From: Dinoroseobacter sp042096155
GTDB taxonomy: Bacteria; Pseudomonadota; Alphaproteobacteria; Rhodobacterales; Rhodobacteraceae
Assembly (NCBI GenBank): GCA_042096155.1
Contig: JBELMC010000008.1
Span: 1-45,928, forward strand
Length of the DNA: 45,928 nucleotides
Direction: 5' to 3'
Shown here piece by piece: positions 1 through 8,464 of the stretch; the stretch's first letter is position 1; each line of letters starts with the position of its first letter. The translations under genes and the position numbers were made by a program. The notes below the pieces were generated by a model. That model was not told the origin of the DNA. It saw only the letters and a list, made by a program, of their open reading frames with translations, and made no database searches.

Positions 1-131
1 CTTCATAGCAAACATTGCTCGAAAGAGACCGGAACTAAACCGCGACAAGACCAATTGTTTTTGAGCGTCAAAGTGGCAAAATCGAACGGACCTGGCGGGT
101 TGATTTAAATCCGCCGCCAACTTGTAAGGGT

Positions 132-353
132 TTAGGCTGAGACGTTTTCGACCCCGGTGCCGCCCCAAGGATGACAGCGCACAACTCGGCGTGGCAACAA
201 ATAAGTCGCCTTTATTTCAACGTGTTTTTGAAAGTGCTTGAAGGGCGTCAGCCGAACAAGCCGGATGGAACCGGCATGCATGGCCGACCCAAGAGCATAG
301 AAAAAAGTCAATATGCGAAGCGGTAGCGCAACCCATTGAGCAAGCAGGCTCAT
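132..353 (-). pseudogene. yidD: Membrane protein insertion efficiency factor YidD, frameshifted
   Basis: YidD is a small (about 70-85 residue) membrane-associated protein that helps YidC insert inner-membrane proteins. The start frame encodes a YidD-like N-terminus (MSLLAQWVALPLRIL) and the same frame ends with the family hallmark RRVVRCHPWGGTG. The central conserved block, with GHACRFHPACSADALQAL (the CRFxPxCSxYAxxAL signature), lies in another frame. Two compensating shifts are therefore needed, one near a run of six T (coding strand) and one near a run of five A. As written, the middle is mistranslated and both central cysteines are lost. The ATG overlaps the rnpA stop as ATGA, the normal rpmH-rnpA-yidD order. 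It is either a genuine pseudogene or two homopolymer sequencing errors. Confidence 0.8.
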
Positions 354-736
354 GCGTGGAGACGGCGCAACGCGTCATCGAGATCCGCTTGCAATAATGC
401 GAACGCGCGCGAGGCTGTCTTTTGTTGACGTCCAATTAAAACGTAATCCCAACCCGGCTTGGCACTGCCGGGTAGGCCCAGTCGCGCGATTTCTCGCAAC
501 CGACGTTTGGCGCGGTTCCGGGCCACGGCGTTGCCGACTTTTTTCGAACATGTGAACCCAACACGCACGGTTTGTTGGCCCATCCGTTTGCGGCCTTGTA
601 ACACGAAACCAGGCATATGCACATAGCACGCCTGTGCAGCAGCCAAAAAATCCGAACGTGCTTTTAAGATTTCAATACGAAACTGCGGCTCTGCCGTGCG
701 CCCAGCATTCGACTTTGTCTCAAGGTCAGTCGGCAT
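350..736 (-). CDS. rnpA: Ribonuclease P protein component
   Basis: This is the protein subunit of RNase P. It binds the catalytic RNA and the pre-tRNA 5' leader in the cytoplasm. The 128-residue product is of normal length, basic, and carries the RnpA signature in KKVGNAVARNRAKRRLREI (about residues 65-83), the RNR loop that contacts the RNA. The ATG at 734-736 lies 23 bases after rpmH, the classic rpmH-rnpA pairing. Its stop overlaps the start of yidD by 4 bases, so translation is probably coupled. The first ~25 residues are poorly conserved in the family, so a slightly later start cannot be excluded. Confidence 0.97.
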   Translation of the reverse strand: MPTDLETKSNAGRTAEPQFRIEILKARSDFLAAAQACYVHMPGFVLQGRKRMGQQTVRVGFTCSKKVGNAVARNRAKRRLREIARLGLPGSAKPGWDYVLIGRQQKTASRAFALLQADLDDALRRLHA

Positions 737-759
737 CCGGGCGGTCCAGATCCCGAATT

Positions 760-894
760 TTACGCGCTAAGCGACTTGCGGCCTTGGGCGCGACGCGCAT
801 TCAGAATTTTACGGCCAGCTTTTGTGGCCATGCGTGCTCGGAACCCATGACGGCGCTTACGCACCAGATTTGAGGGTTGAAACGTACGTTTCAT
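760..894 (-). CDS. rpmH: 50S ribosomal protein L34
   Basis: The 44-residue, very basic protein starts MKRTFQPSNLVRKRRHGFR and ends RRAQGRKSLSA, matching the L34 consensus along its full length. L34 is a component of the large ribosomal subunit. It heads the rpmH-rnpA-yidD cluster on the minus strand. The promoter must lie in the 137 bases between its start and the tRNA-Arg gene. I found no obvious DnaA box there in a visual check. The start is the only ATG that preserves the invariant MKRTFQPS. Confidence 0.97.
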   Translation of the reverse strand: MKRTFQPSNLVRKRRHGFRARMATKAGRKILNARRAQGRKSLSA

Positions 895-1031
895 TGTCAA
901 AACTCCCATCGGGATGACCGGCGCTGGGCTGGTCTGTTCAAGTCAAGCCCGGTGCATAAGGGCAGCAATTCAGTTCGTCAACATCCATCCAGCGGCCCCC
1001 GAAGTCTTCGAAAGGCTCTTAGAATGGGAAA

Positions 1032-1108
1032 TGGCGCGCTGGGGAGGATTCGAACCCCCGACCCCTTGATTCGTAGTCAAGTACTCTATCCAGCTGAGCT
1101 ACCAGCGC
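1032..1108 (-). tRNA. tRNA-Arg (anticodon ACG)
   Basis: Read on the minus strand, the gene has a 7-bp acceptor stem GCGCTGG/CCAGCGC, a D arm with AGCTCAG, an anticodon stem CTTGA/TCAAG around loop CTACGAA (anticodon ACG, read as ICG in the mature tRNA), a T arm with GGTTCGAATCC, discriminator G and an encoded CCA (1032-1034). It decodes CGN arginine codons. It stands between the rpmH cluster and the sensor kinase gene. Confidence 0.97.
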
Positions 1109-1154
1109 GTGAAGAGAGGGTTTAGACCTGCTCCTTCGTCTTGGCAAGCGAGTT

Positions 1155-2591
1155 TTAAGGCGTGTTTTCCTTGTTTGGCGAATGTTGCAGCATATTTTGC
1201 GCCGGATCGGTTTGGCGGGGCAGCTTGATGTCAAAAATTGTTCCGCGCTCGCTGGTTTCACGCAGCATCAACATACCGCCATGGCCGCACACGAGATCCG
1301 CCGCAATCGCAAGACCCAGCCCAGTGCCGCCTTTGCGGACATTGCCTTGGAATGCGGTGAACAAGTGCGCGCGAGCCTTTTCTGGCAAGCCCGGACCGGT
1401 ATCTTCCACCGAGATAAGCCAGCCTGAGTCTTCGTCACGTCCAATAATCGAAATGGTGCCTTTCTTGCCAGTCGCTTCAATCGCTTGGCGGGCATTACGC
1501 GCAAGATTGGTGAGAACGCGGTGTACTTGCTCCGCGTCAACACGCACCGACATGTCGATTGGAATATCAGACCGATAATCGACACAGTTCTTATCCATTG
1601 CCGCAAGACGCTCACCATCCAAAGCGTCCTCAACCAATGCGCGCAACGGAACGATGCTCAAGGCAGGGGGGGGCTCCTCGGCTTTTCCAAAGGCGAGTGT
1701 CGCCTCGCACAAATTGACCGCACGGCTGATTGCACCAATCAGTTTCGGCGCAGTGCGGACAACGGCCGGATCTGCAGAGCTCTCCAGACGGTCGGTAAAA
1801 AGTTGGGCGACGGTTAAGATATTGCGCAGATCATGGCTGATTTTCGCAACGGCCGCGCCCAATTGCGCCAAGCGTTGTTTCTGTTTCAGGGCCCCTGTCA
1901 ACTGGGTTTGTAGCATATGAAGCGCATCCTCGGCTTCGCGCAACTCTTTGAGATTGGTTGAGGGCTCAATGAAGCCGCTGGGATCTTCGGGCGCCTGAGC
2001 GTAGGTCGACATATGGCTGACGACCCGCGCCATCGGTTGCACCAGAAATCGGCGCACGGCGAAGAACAAAAGCCCTGCCGTGATACTGGAAATCACTGCA
2101 GACAGAAGCAAGACCCGAATGCCATAGTCTAGAATTGCCGCTCGGAGAGGGTTACTTTCAAGTGTAATTTCAATGACTTCACCCGCACCACGTACGGGCG
2201 TGCCTGTGACCAGAATCACTTCATTTTCCCAGCTTATCAGCCGGGCGATGGCATCTCGGATCAAAACGATGGCAGGGACGTCGCGCAGATCGAAGCGCTT
2301 GGACACGGGCACCACCATGGGCGCGGCGAGCACCAGTTCTCGGATTTGGTCGCGTTGCAATACCACCGTCAGCACGCCTGCGTTTTCCAACAGCTCGCTC
2401 TCGAGCTCTGGTGTGACCATGGTGTCTGAGGAAGCCAGAAGTGCCAATGAGGCGATTTGTGCGCGCTCCAAGCGGTTGAGCAGATAGTTCTCGCGGAAGC
2501 TTGCAACCGAAGGCACAAAAATCAATATCTCGGCCAACATGACGAAGACCGCCGTCAAAATCAGAAAACGACCGGAGAGTGTATTCAGCAA
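1155..2591 (-). CDS. Membrane sensor histidine kinase (HisKA/HATPase)
   Basis: The predicted inner-membrane kinase has 478 residues. It has TM segments at about 8-28 and 157-180 enclosing a ~125-residue periplasmic sensor, a HAMP-like linker, a dimerisation box with phospho-acceptor His in KISHDLRNIL (about H253), an N box (NLARNARQAI), and G boxes DTGPGLP and GGTGLGLAI. I chose a TTG start at 2589-2591 because AAAGGAG lies 7 bases upstream and it begins 22 bases after the preceding gene stops. A longer reading frame would overlap that gene and has no support. No response regulator is adjacent, so the partner and signal are unknown. The reductase upstream suggests a common transcript. Confidence 0.9.
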   Translation of the reverse strand: MLNTLSGRFLILTAVFVMLAEILIFVPSVASFRENYLLNRLERAQIASLALLASSDTMVTPELESELLENAGVLTVVLQRDQIRELVLAAPMVVPVSKRFDLRDVPAIVLIRDAIARLISWENEVILVTGTPVRGAGEVIEITLESNPLRAAILDYGIRVLLLSAVISSITAGLLFFAVRRFLVQPMARVVSHMSTYAQAPEDPSGFIEPSTNLKELREAEDALHMLQTQLTGALKQKQRLAQLGAAVAKISHDLRNILTVAQLFTDRLESSADPAVVRTAPKLIGAISRAVNLCEATLAFGKAEEPPPALSIVPLRALVEDALDGERLAAMDKNCVDYRSDIPIDMSVRVDAEQVHRVLTNLARNARQAIEATGKKGTISIIGRDEDSGWLISVEDTGPGLPEKARAHLFTAFQGNVRKGGTGLGLAIAADLVCGHGGMLMLRETSERGTIFDIKLPRQTDPAQNMLQHSPNKENTP

Positions 2592-2613
2592 CGCACGTCT
2601 CCTTTGCGGACGA

Positions 2614-4026
2614 TCAGAAGTGCTGTACCAAACGCACGATACGCTTGAGCCACGGGTTGTCAAAGAGCTTTGGCCCAAAGTAAGCCCCCGCGGCGCGCTT
2701 GTTGATCTCGCCCAGCGTCGGATAAGGCGCAATCATATTGGTGACGGCGCTCATCTTCAGATTGTTGGCAATTGCCATGGCCCATATACCGATGAGCTCG
2801 CCCGCGCTGGCGCCCACAATGCCTGCCCCAACAGGCCTGCCCCTTACGACCATCACCTTGATCAGACCCGTGGTTTTGCGTTCAGCAATGGCGCGGTCGT
2901 TTTCATGATAGGCAAAGCGCACGACGGTGAGGCTGCCCCCATACTTGGTCGCAGCCTGGGCCTCTGTCAGACCGATCTGGGCGATCTCGGGATCGGTGTA
3001 TGTCGCCCATGGAACATGGCTGTGTTTGGCTTTCGCAGGCAGACCCAATACGATCTGCCGGATCACGACGCCTGCATGATAGCCGGCCACATGGGTGAAT
3101 TGTAAGGGCCCTGCCACGTCACCAATGCCATAGACCTTTTTGTTGGTTGTCCGCAGGCGATCATCAACTTTCAAGCCCGTGCTGTCATAGGCGACCCCGG
3201 CTTTTTCCAAACTCAGCTCGTCGATATTCGGGGTCCGCCCGGCGGCAATCAACAAATGTGAGCCGGTATAGACTTTGCCATCCTTTGTATGAATTTCGAG
3301 GGCGCCAGCCGCGCCTTTGATCTTAGACGCAAGCGCGCCTTCGACAATTTCGACGCCTTCGCCGCGTAACCTCTCCAATGCGATGGACGCCAGCTCGGGG
3401 TCGTCTTTCCCAAGCGCCTTGGCACCTTCCAGCACCGTGACCTTGGAGCCCAGCCGACGATGGGCCTGGGCCATTTCTATGCCGATCGGACCCCCGCCAA
3501 TCACGATCAAGTGGTCTGGCTTATCGCGCAGATCGAAGATCGTCTCATTGGTTTCGTAGGATACAGTGTCCAGACCCGGGATCGGCGGCACAAAAGGCCG
3601 TGAGCCAGTTGCGATCACAATTCGGCGGGCGGCGATGGTGTCTGCGCCAGCTTGAACCTCTGTGGGGCTGAGAAAGCGGCCAAACTCCTGGATGACCTGC
3701 ACCCCAAGACCTTCGAAGCGCGCCACCGAATCCACTGGCGCAATTGTTTCGATGACACGATCGACATGATCCTTGGACGCGGCATAGCTGACCTCGGGAA
3801 TCACGGGGGTCACACCGAAGGCTTGGCCACTGCGCATGGCCGCTGCATGTTTGCCTGCTGCCAGTAAGGCTTTTGAAGGAACACAGCCGTAGTTCAGACA
3901 ATCACCACCCATCTTGTGGCCTTCCAGCAGCGTCACTTTTGCGCCCATCTGGACCGCGCCAGCGGCCACACTGAGGCCCCCAGAACCGCCACCGATTACC
4001 AAAATATCCGTTCTAATGCGTGCCAT
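2614..4026 (-). CDS. FAD-dependent pyridine nucleotide-disulfide oxidoreductase (MerA/Lpd-like)
   Basis: The 470-residue cytoplasmic flavoprotein belongs to the class I disulfide reductases. It has an N-terminal FAD Rossmann motif (GGGSGGLSVAAGA), the redox-active pair in GGDCLNYGCVPSK, a second NAD(P)H dinucleotide fold (IGGGPIGIEMAQ), the ATGSRP and GIGDVAG motifs, and a C-terminal dimerisation domain. The usual Lpd C-terminal catalytic His-Glu pair (HAHPT type) is not evident; instead the region reads IAPYPTLGE, as in MerA-like reductases. There is no heavy-metal-binding N-terminal domain and no vicinal Cys pair at the C-terminus. The ATG at 4024-4026 overlaps the VTT gene by 14 bases, so the two are co-transcribed. 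This pairing suggests a shared, undefined redox or membrane-stress role. Confidence 0.92.
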   Translation of the reverse strand: MARIRTDILVIGGGSGGLSVAAGAVQMGAKVTLLEGHKMGGDCLNYGCVPSKALLAAGKHAAAMRSGQAFGVTPVIPEVSYAASKDHVDRVIETIAPVDSVARFEGLGVQVIQEFGRFLSPTEVQAGADTIAARRIVIATGSRPFVPPIPGLDTVSYETNETIFDLRDKPDHLIVIGGGPIGIEMAQAHRRLGSKVTVLEGAKALGKDDPELASIALERLRGEGVEIVEGALASKIKGAAGALEIHTKDGKVYTGSHLLIAAGRTPNIDELSLEKAGVAYDSTGLKVDDRLRTTNKKVYGIGDVAGPLQFTHVAGYHAGVVIRQIVLGLPAKAKHSHVPWATYTDPEIAQIGLTEAQAATKYGGSLTVVRFAYHENDRAIAERKTTGLIKVMVVRGRPVGAGIVGASAGELIGIWAMAIANNLKMSAVTNMIAPYPTLGEINKRAAGAYFGPKLFDNPWLKRIVRLVQHF

Positions 4027-4759
4027 CGGATACCACTTTCGGGCCGCGCAGGCGTTTGATGAGGATGGGAAGAACAGCAAGCCCAGCCAAACTCAGCAGG
4101 GGGCCAAGGATCTGCGGTTCAAAGATAATGCCAAGGTTCGGGGGCTGACCGCTTGCAAAGACTTCGCCGAGGCCGACGCCCACCCAAGTATAAACGGCCG
4201 TGCCCGGCATGATACCCAAAAAGGTTGTCAAAACGTATTTGCCCAACCCGACCCCGACCAAAGCTGGCAGCAGATTCGCCACAAAAAACGGTATGGCGGG
4301 CACGAGGCGGATCAAGAAAAGATAGGACAGTTCGTTCTGGCGCAGGCCCTCGCGGAACCGTTTCGCAACACCCTCGCTGGTTTCCATTTTCGCAGCGAGC
4401 CTTTCGCCAAAACCCCACTTGGCTGCCAGAAATATCGCCGACGCCCCGAGCGTTGCGCCAATCACCGTTAGGATGGTGCCCGCAACAAGACCAAACAGGA
4501 AGCCGCCCGCCAGTGTTGCGATGGTGGCCCCGGGCACGGAGAACGCAACAATCGCCACATAGATCGCGATGTAGATCAGCGCTGTGGCCAAATAGTTCGC
4601 ATCTCGGAATTCGATCAAGGCCCCACGGTTGTCGGCCAGTGCCTGAAACGACAAGCTGTCACCCAGAAAATAGGTTCCCACGGCGGCTCCGGTGACGAGC
4701 GCTGCGAGCGGAAGCCAACGCGGTAATCCGTTCGGTTTTTTCTGTTCTATCATGGTCAT
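4013..4759 (-). CDS. TVP38/TMEM64 (VTT, DedA-like) family membrane protein
   Basis: The integral membrane protein has about 248 residues and the SNARE-associated/VTT domain: a first TM near residues 14-34, then hydrophobic re-entrant segments with FSVPGATIATLAGGFLFG and the conserved LRLVPAIPFFVANLLPAL block, and a final TM before a basic tail. Relatives act in lipid or small-molecule transport across bacterial membranes; the substrate here is unknown. Two ATGs two codons apart (4759, 4753) are possible, and neither has a strong Shine-Dalgarno. Its end overlaps the flavin disulfide reductase, a recurring partner of VTT proteins in proteobacteria. Confidence 0.88.
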   Translation of the reverse strand: MTMIEQKKPNGLPRWLPLAALVTGAAVGTYFLGDSLSFQALADNRGALIEFRDANYLATALIYIAIYVAIVAFSVPGATIATLAGGFLFGLVAGTILTVIGATLGASAIFLAAKWGFGERLAAKMETSEGVAKRFREGLRQNELSYLFLIRLVPAIPFFVANLLPALVGVGLGKYVLTTFLGIMPGTAVYTWVGVGLGEVFASGQPPNLGIIFEPQILGPLLSLAGLAVLPILIKRLRGPKVVSDGTH

Positions 4760-4941
4760 GATCTCGCGTCTTACACTTCGGTGATTTCCGTTTTGACACG
4801 GAACATGCGGATCATACGAGCGGTTACGGCGATCATCACGCCTGCTTGATTGCGTCACCACAAATGCGTGAGGCGACCCCGGATTTATTACAACCAAATC
4901 CGAATTTCACCCGATTTTGTTTCAGCCATGTTTCAGACCGG

Positions 4942-5751
4942 CTAAATTGTAACTTTCACATCGCGCAACGCCATTGCTTTCATCAAATCGCGGACCTCTT
5001 GGCGAGCGGCAATGTTCGACAGGTTCAGGTTAGCGACACCTATATCGCGCAGATCCAGCAGAGTGAGGCCCCTGGGGAACAGCTCGCGAAAGATCACACG
5101 TTCTGAAAAACCAGGAGCGACCCGAAAGCCGATCCGTTTGGAAAGATTCTCCAACGCATCGCCGACCTTTTTTTTGTTGTGCATGAATTGTGTGCCAAGC
5201 CGGTTGCGCAGCACGATCCAATCCAAAGGCGGCAGGCCCGCTTGTGCCCGCAACTGACGCGCGTTCCAAACCATCTCGGAATAAACCGATGGACCCAAAA
5301 CTTTCGCGGAGTCTGGGTCAGTTCTGGCCAATAGGTCAAAATCGACAAAGCTGTCATTAAGCGGCGTCACAAGCGTGTCGGCAAGCGAATGCGCGACTTG
5401 GCTCAGCCGAGTGTGCGACCCGGGGCAGTCAATGCAAATGAAATCGCAATCGGCTTCCAGTTGAGCGACCCCCGCGCTAAGACGGAGATCATTGATATTT
5501 TCGCCAGGGCTGAGCGTTGTTTCGTCAATTTCGGGAAGCTCTACCAAGATCGGCGATGTCAGGTTTTGGCGAGATTTCTTGCTATAGGCTTCACGGTTTT
5601 CGAGGTAGCGGCCAAAGCTACGTTGCCGGATATCAAGATCAATTGCACCAACCCGGTGTTTCATGCGCGCCAAAGCGGTTGCCACATGCATACAGGTGGT
5701 GGATTTGCCCGACCCGCCTTTTTCATTTCCGAAAACGATAATATGCGCCAA
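4942..5751 (-). CDS. mipZ: Division plane positioning ATPase MipZ
   Basis: The 269-residue ParA/MinD-type ATPase has a deviant Walker A motif GNEKGGSGKST at residues 8-18, DLDIRQRSFGRYLENR and the Walker B-like FICIDCPG. These are hallmarks of MipZ, which forms polar gradients with ParB and blocks FtsZ assembly near the poles, so that division occurs at midcell in alphaproteobacteria. It starts at TTG (5749-5751), giving the family-standard N-terminus MAHIIVFGNEKGG. The motif LRNRLGTQFMHNKKKV is also typical. It sits alone, with about 180-190 bases free on each side. Confidence 0.95.
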   Translation of the reverse strand: MAHIIVFGNEKGGSGKSTTCMHVATALARMKHRVGAIDLDIRQRSFGRYLENREAYSKKSRQNLTSPILVELPEIDETTLSPGENINDLRLSAGVAQLEADCDFICIDCPGSHTRLSQVAHSLADTLVTPLNDSFVDFDLLARTDPDSAKVLGPSVYSEMVWNARQLRAQAGLPPLDWIVLRNRLGTQFMHNKKKVGDALENLSKRIGFRVAPGFSERVIFRELFPRGLTLLDLRDIGVANLNLSNIAARQEVRDLMKAMALRDVKVTI

Positions 5752-5880
5752 GATCCTGCCTCTATTGCCCCGCGTCTTCTGTCACAACATCTAACGCGGC
5801 GTATTCTGCTAATGACAGCGCCAGAGCGGGGCTTTCCAGGATTACACCCGGGTTTGGTCGACTTTTCGATTGCCAGCGGC

Positions 5881-5916
5881 GATCCCCCGGCTCGGCGCAC
5901 CAGCGACAGGGGGATC
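5881..5916. repeat. Inverted repeat downstream of rpmE
   Basis: GATCCCCC at 5881-5888 and GGGGGATC at 5909-5916 form a perfect 8-bp inverted repeat with a 20-base spacer. It begins 29 bases after the rpmE stop and precedes mipZ. No T run follows on the minus strand, so it is not a classical intrinsic terminator. It may be an mRNA-stabilising hairpin or chance. Confidence 0.4.
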
Positions 5917-5944
5917 ACACCGGTCAGCAAAGAATGTTTGGTTT

Positions 5945-6166
5945 TTAAAAGCCCAAACCAGCGTATTTGTTCTTGAACTTTGAAACGCGACCGCCTGTAT
6001 CCATCAGCTTGGTGCCACCTCCGGTCCAGGCCGGGTGTGCGCTTGGGTCGATGTCAAGCGCCAGCTGATCGCCTTCGGAACCCCAAGTGGATTTCATCTG
6101 AACGACTGTCCCATCAGTCATTTTGACGTTGATAAGGTGGTAATCGGGATGGATTTCGTTTTTCAT
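5945..6166 (-). CDS. rpmE: 50S ribosomal protein L31
   Basis: The 73-residue protein starts MKNEIHPDYHLINVKMTDG, the L31 N-terminus, followed by SAHPAWTGG and GRVSKFKNKYAGLG. It is a large-subunit ribosomal protein. The zinc-binding CxxC of some L31 proteins is absent, so this is the zinc-independent (C-) form. AAGGGG lies upstream of the ATG and the gene starts 11 bases after the rplS stop, making it the last gene of the translation operon. Confidence 0.96.
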   Translation of the reverse strand: MKNEIHPDYHLINVKMTDGTVVQMKSTWGSEGDQLALDIDPSAHPAWTGGGTKLMDTGGRVSKFKNKYAGLGF

Positions 6167-6177
6167 GTCCAGTCCCC

Positions 6178-6552
6178 TTAAGCCGACTTGGGTTTATAGT
6201 TGGTTTTCTCGGCGATACGTGCCGACTTGCCGCGACGTGTGCGCAAGTAGTACAACTTCGCACGTCGGACCCGGCCACGACGCACAACCGTGATGCTGTC
6301 AATATTGGTCGAGAACAGCGGAAAGACGCGCTCGACACCCTCACCGAAACTTATCTTTCGAACAGTAAACGACGCTGCAATGCCGTGGCCGTTGTTACGC
6401 CCAATGCAGACACCTTCGTAGTTCTGGACGCGCGAGCGGGTGCCCTCGGTGACCTTATAACCAACGCGAACGGTGTCGCCGGCTTTGAAATCCGGGATGT
6501 CTTTTCCCAGAGCAGCGATTTGTTCCGCTTCCAGTTGTGCGATCAGATTCAT
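6178..6552 (-). CDS. rplS: 50S ribosomal protein L19
   Basis: The 124-residue protein contains the L19 core: FKAGDTVRVGYKVTEG, RVQNYEGVCIGRNNGHG, FTVRKISFGEGVERVFPL and RRAKLYYLRTRRGKSARI. L19 sits at the 30S-50S interface. I placed the start at the ATG (6550-6552) that gives MNLIAQLEAEQI and is preceded by AAAGGAA. It follows trmD after a 264-base spacer in which I see no gene, and is 11 bases from rpmE. Confidence 0.96.
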   Translation of the reverse strand: MNLIAQLEAEQIAALGKDIPDFKAGDTVRVGYKVTEGTRSRVQNYEGVCIGRNNGHGIAASFTVRKISFGEGVERVFPLFSTNIDSITVVRRGRVRRAKLYYLRTRRGKSARIAEKTNYKPKSA

Positions 6553-6816
6553 CGCTATTTTTCCTTTTCGGGTCACGGTTTTCCGCGACTATGGGGCTGG
6601 TCGAGAGCTCTTGGCCTTCAAATGGGCCTGTCGCAGTCACGCAGCCCACCAGAGGATCGCCCAGCTTCATTTTTTGTGGTCTGTCGACCGAAACATTTAC
6701 GTTTGCCAGGGAGGCTGTTGGATGAAGGCCCCAAACCGCAATTGTCAAAACTCAATAAGACCCGTGCGGCTGCGCGAATCTCGATTGGCGTCGTATAGGG
6801 TTGGACGAGCTTGGGA

Positions 6817-7647
6817 TCAAGCCTTATCGCCACTCCCCTTTCCTTGTTCTATAAGGTAATCAGCCCAAAGATCTGACCGGCGCGCCTTGGTTAAAGCCTT
6901 GCTTTGAGCCAGCCGCCACGCATCGATTTTGCTGTGATGACCGGAGGTCAGCACCTCAGGAATTGCATGGTCCTTCCAGACTGTGGGTCGCGTGTATTGG
7001 GGATGCTCCAGAAGCCCGTTGGAAAAGCTCTCTTCTTGAGTGGAGTTCGCATTGCCCAGCACATTTGGCAGCAGACGCACGGTCGCGTCGAGCAGAGCCT
7101 GAGCTGCAATCTCACCCCCTGTCAGAACAAAATCGCCAAGCGAGACCTCTTGTATCTTGTAGTGGTCGATGACCCGTTGGTCGACGCCCTCAAACCGGCC
7201 ACAGATCATCGTGACGCCGACGCCACTTGCCCAATCTTGTGCCATTGATTGATCAAACCGTTTGCCCCTTGGCGACAAATAGACCAGAGGTCCTGGCGAC
7301 GGATCACTTTCAATCGCGGCGCCAAGAACGTCGGCGCGGATCACCATGCCTGCGCCCCCGCCTGCAGGCGTATCATCCACGTCACGGTGTTTGCCGATGC
7401 CAAATGTCCGCAGATCTACAACTTTGAGCTGCCAACGTCCTTGGTCCAGGGCTTTGCCGGTCAGACTTTCACCCAGAACACCAGGGAAAGCATCGGGAAA
7501 TAATGTAATGATCTTTGCGATCCAGCTGTGCTTCAGCACCGGACGGTCGTCCATCAATGCCCGAGGCGTCGCACTTGCGCCAATACTCAGCCGTCCGTGG
7601 GATTTTGACGACAATGAGCGACGCACAAACGAGGGGTCATCAGACAT
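6817..7647 (-). CDS. trmD: tRNA (guanine37-N1)-methyltransferase
   Basis: TrmD uses S-adenosylmethionine to methylate G37 in tRNAs that read codons starting with C, which prevents +1 frameshifting. The 276-residue product has the SPOUT trefoil-knot motifs LVYLSPRGKRFDQ, MICGRFEGVDQRVIDHY and VSLGDFVLTGGE, and the C-terminal HYTRP-like block HPQYTRPTVW. An N-terminal extension of about 45 residues (SHGRLSIGASATPRAL) precedes the usual start; this appears to be a feature of Rhodobacteraceae TrmD. The ATG at 7645-7647 has GGAAGG upstream and overlaps the preceding gene by 8 bases. Confidence 0.95.
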   Translation of the reverse strand: MSDDPSFVRRSLSSKSHGRLSIGASATPRALMDDRPVLKHSWIAKIITLFPDAFPGVLGESLTGKALDQGRWQLKVVDLRTFGIGKHRDVDDTPAGGGAGMVIRADVLGAAIESDPSPGPLVYLSPRGKRFDQSMAQDWASGVGVTMICGRFEGVDQRVIDHYKIQEVSLGDFVLTGGEIAAQALLDATVRLLPNVLGNANSTQEESFSNGLLEHPQYTRPTVWKDHAIPEVLTSGHHSKIDAWRLAQSKALTKARRSDLWADYLIEQGKGSGDKA

Positions 7648-8464
7648 CTTCAAGGCCCTTCCAATGCGCATGCAACAAAGCGGTTTTTCGGGTCTGTAGC
7701 TCGGATTTCGCACGAATATGCCGGTTCAGCTGCAAAAAGGTATGCCGCAGATCAAGTGGCTGGCCGGTATTGGATCGCGGGGCGGACTGCAACATGTCAC
7801 GAACATCTTGAGGGATCTCCATAATGTCCAAAATTGCACGCGCGGGCCCTTCCGGTGCAAGGCGGTAATCCTCGAGGGCGCGGTGTTCGACACGGATCGG
7901 TGCCATAGCAGCTGCGATCTTGGTGGCTTCGTTCTTTGGATCGGGCAAATTGGTGAACTGCGCCCGAAAGGCTTCGAAATCCAGCTTCAATCGGATTGAA
8001 CGCAGCAAATGTCCATGTACCGACTTGATCCAGTCTTCGCGATTGCGGGTGGTGTATAACAAGATAATTTCTGCTTTTGCGCCATATTTGCGGCGCAACT
8101 CGGCGACAATCGTTTTGGCCAGCGGGATTGCTGCTGGCGTGTAACTGGTCATCAATCCGCCGGAAAAGCGCCGATGTCCTGGCATGCCGCCGGCAAAAGT
8201 TTCACGCGATAAAACCATCGAGCGGTTTGCCGGGATACCATCCAAAAACCGCCGCAATGTCCGGCGAAACCGGGCAAGGCGCCAGGGAAACGGCCGTTGA
8301 GAATACAATCGCGCGCTCGAGCCTGAGTTTAAAATGTCGTTTTTGCCGTAGTAGTCAAAGTGCTCTGACAACGCATCTCGGTTAAGTTTCAGAAAATCCT
8401 GAAGGCTGGTGGTTCCGGTTTTATGAAATCCTGCGTGGATCAGAACGCGAATGCGATCAGTCAT
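7640..8464 (-). CDS. Sulfotransferase-like P-loop protein
   Basis: The 274-residue protein has an N-terminal 5'-phosphosulfate-binding loop, GFHKTGTTSLQDFL (about residues 12-25), and a downstream LLYTTRNREDWIKS segment resembling the PAPS 3'-phosphate-binding strand (RxP..RxxS) of sulfotransferases. It probably transfers sulfate from PAPS or is a degenerate relative; acceptor and location are unknown. It is embedded between rimM and trmD, overlapping each by 8 bases, so it is translationally coupled to the ribosome maturation operon despite an unrelated predicted function. I took the internal ATG at 8462-8464 (MTDRIRVLIHAG); earlier starts would run deep into rimM. Confidence 0.75.
   Translation of the reverse strand: MTDRIRVLIHAGFHKTGTTSLQDFLKLNRDALSEHFDYYGKNDILNSGSSARLYSQRPFPWRLARFRRTLRRFLDGIPANRSMVLSRETFAGGMPGHRRFSGGLMTSYTPAAIPLAKTIVAELRRKYGAKAEIILLYTTRNREDWIKSVHGHLLRSIRLKLDFEAFRAQFTNLPDPKNEATKIAAAMAPIRVEHRALEDYRLAPEGPARAILDIMEIPQDVRDMLQSAPRSNTGQPLDLRHTFLQLNRHIRAKSELQTRKTALLHAHWKGLEDV

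Noticed and set aside
5661..5930. Small minus-strand frame between rpmE and mipZ
   Set aside because: It overlaps the mipZ Walker A region in another frame and includes the inverted repeat; no recognisable protein.
6455..6748. Minus-strand frame overlapping the start of rplS and its upstream spacer
   Set aside because: It overlaps the conserved N-terminus of L19, has no domain and reads as low-complexity Arg/Ser at its end. The trmD-rplS spacer is better left without a gene.
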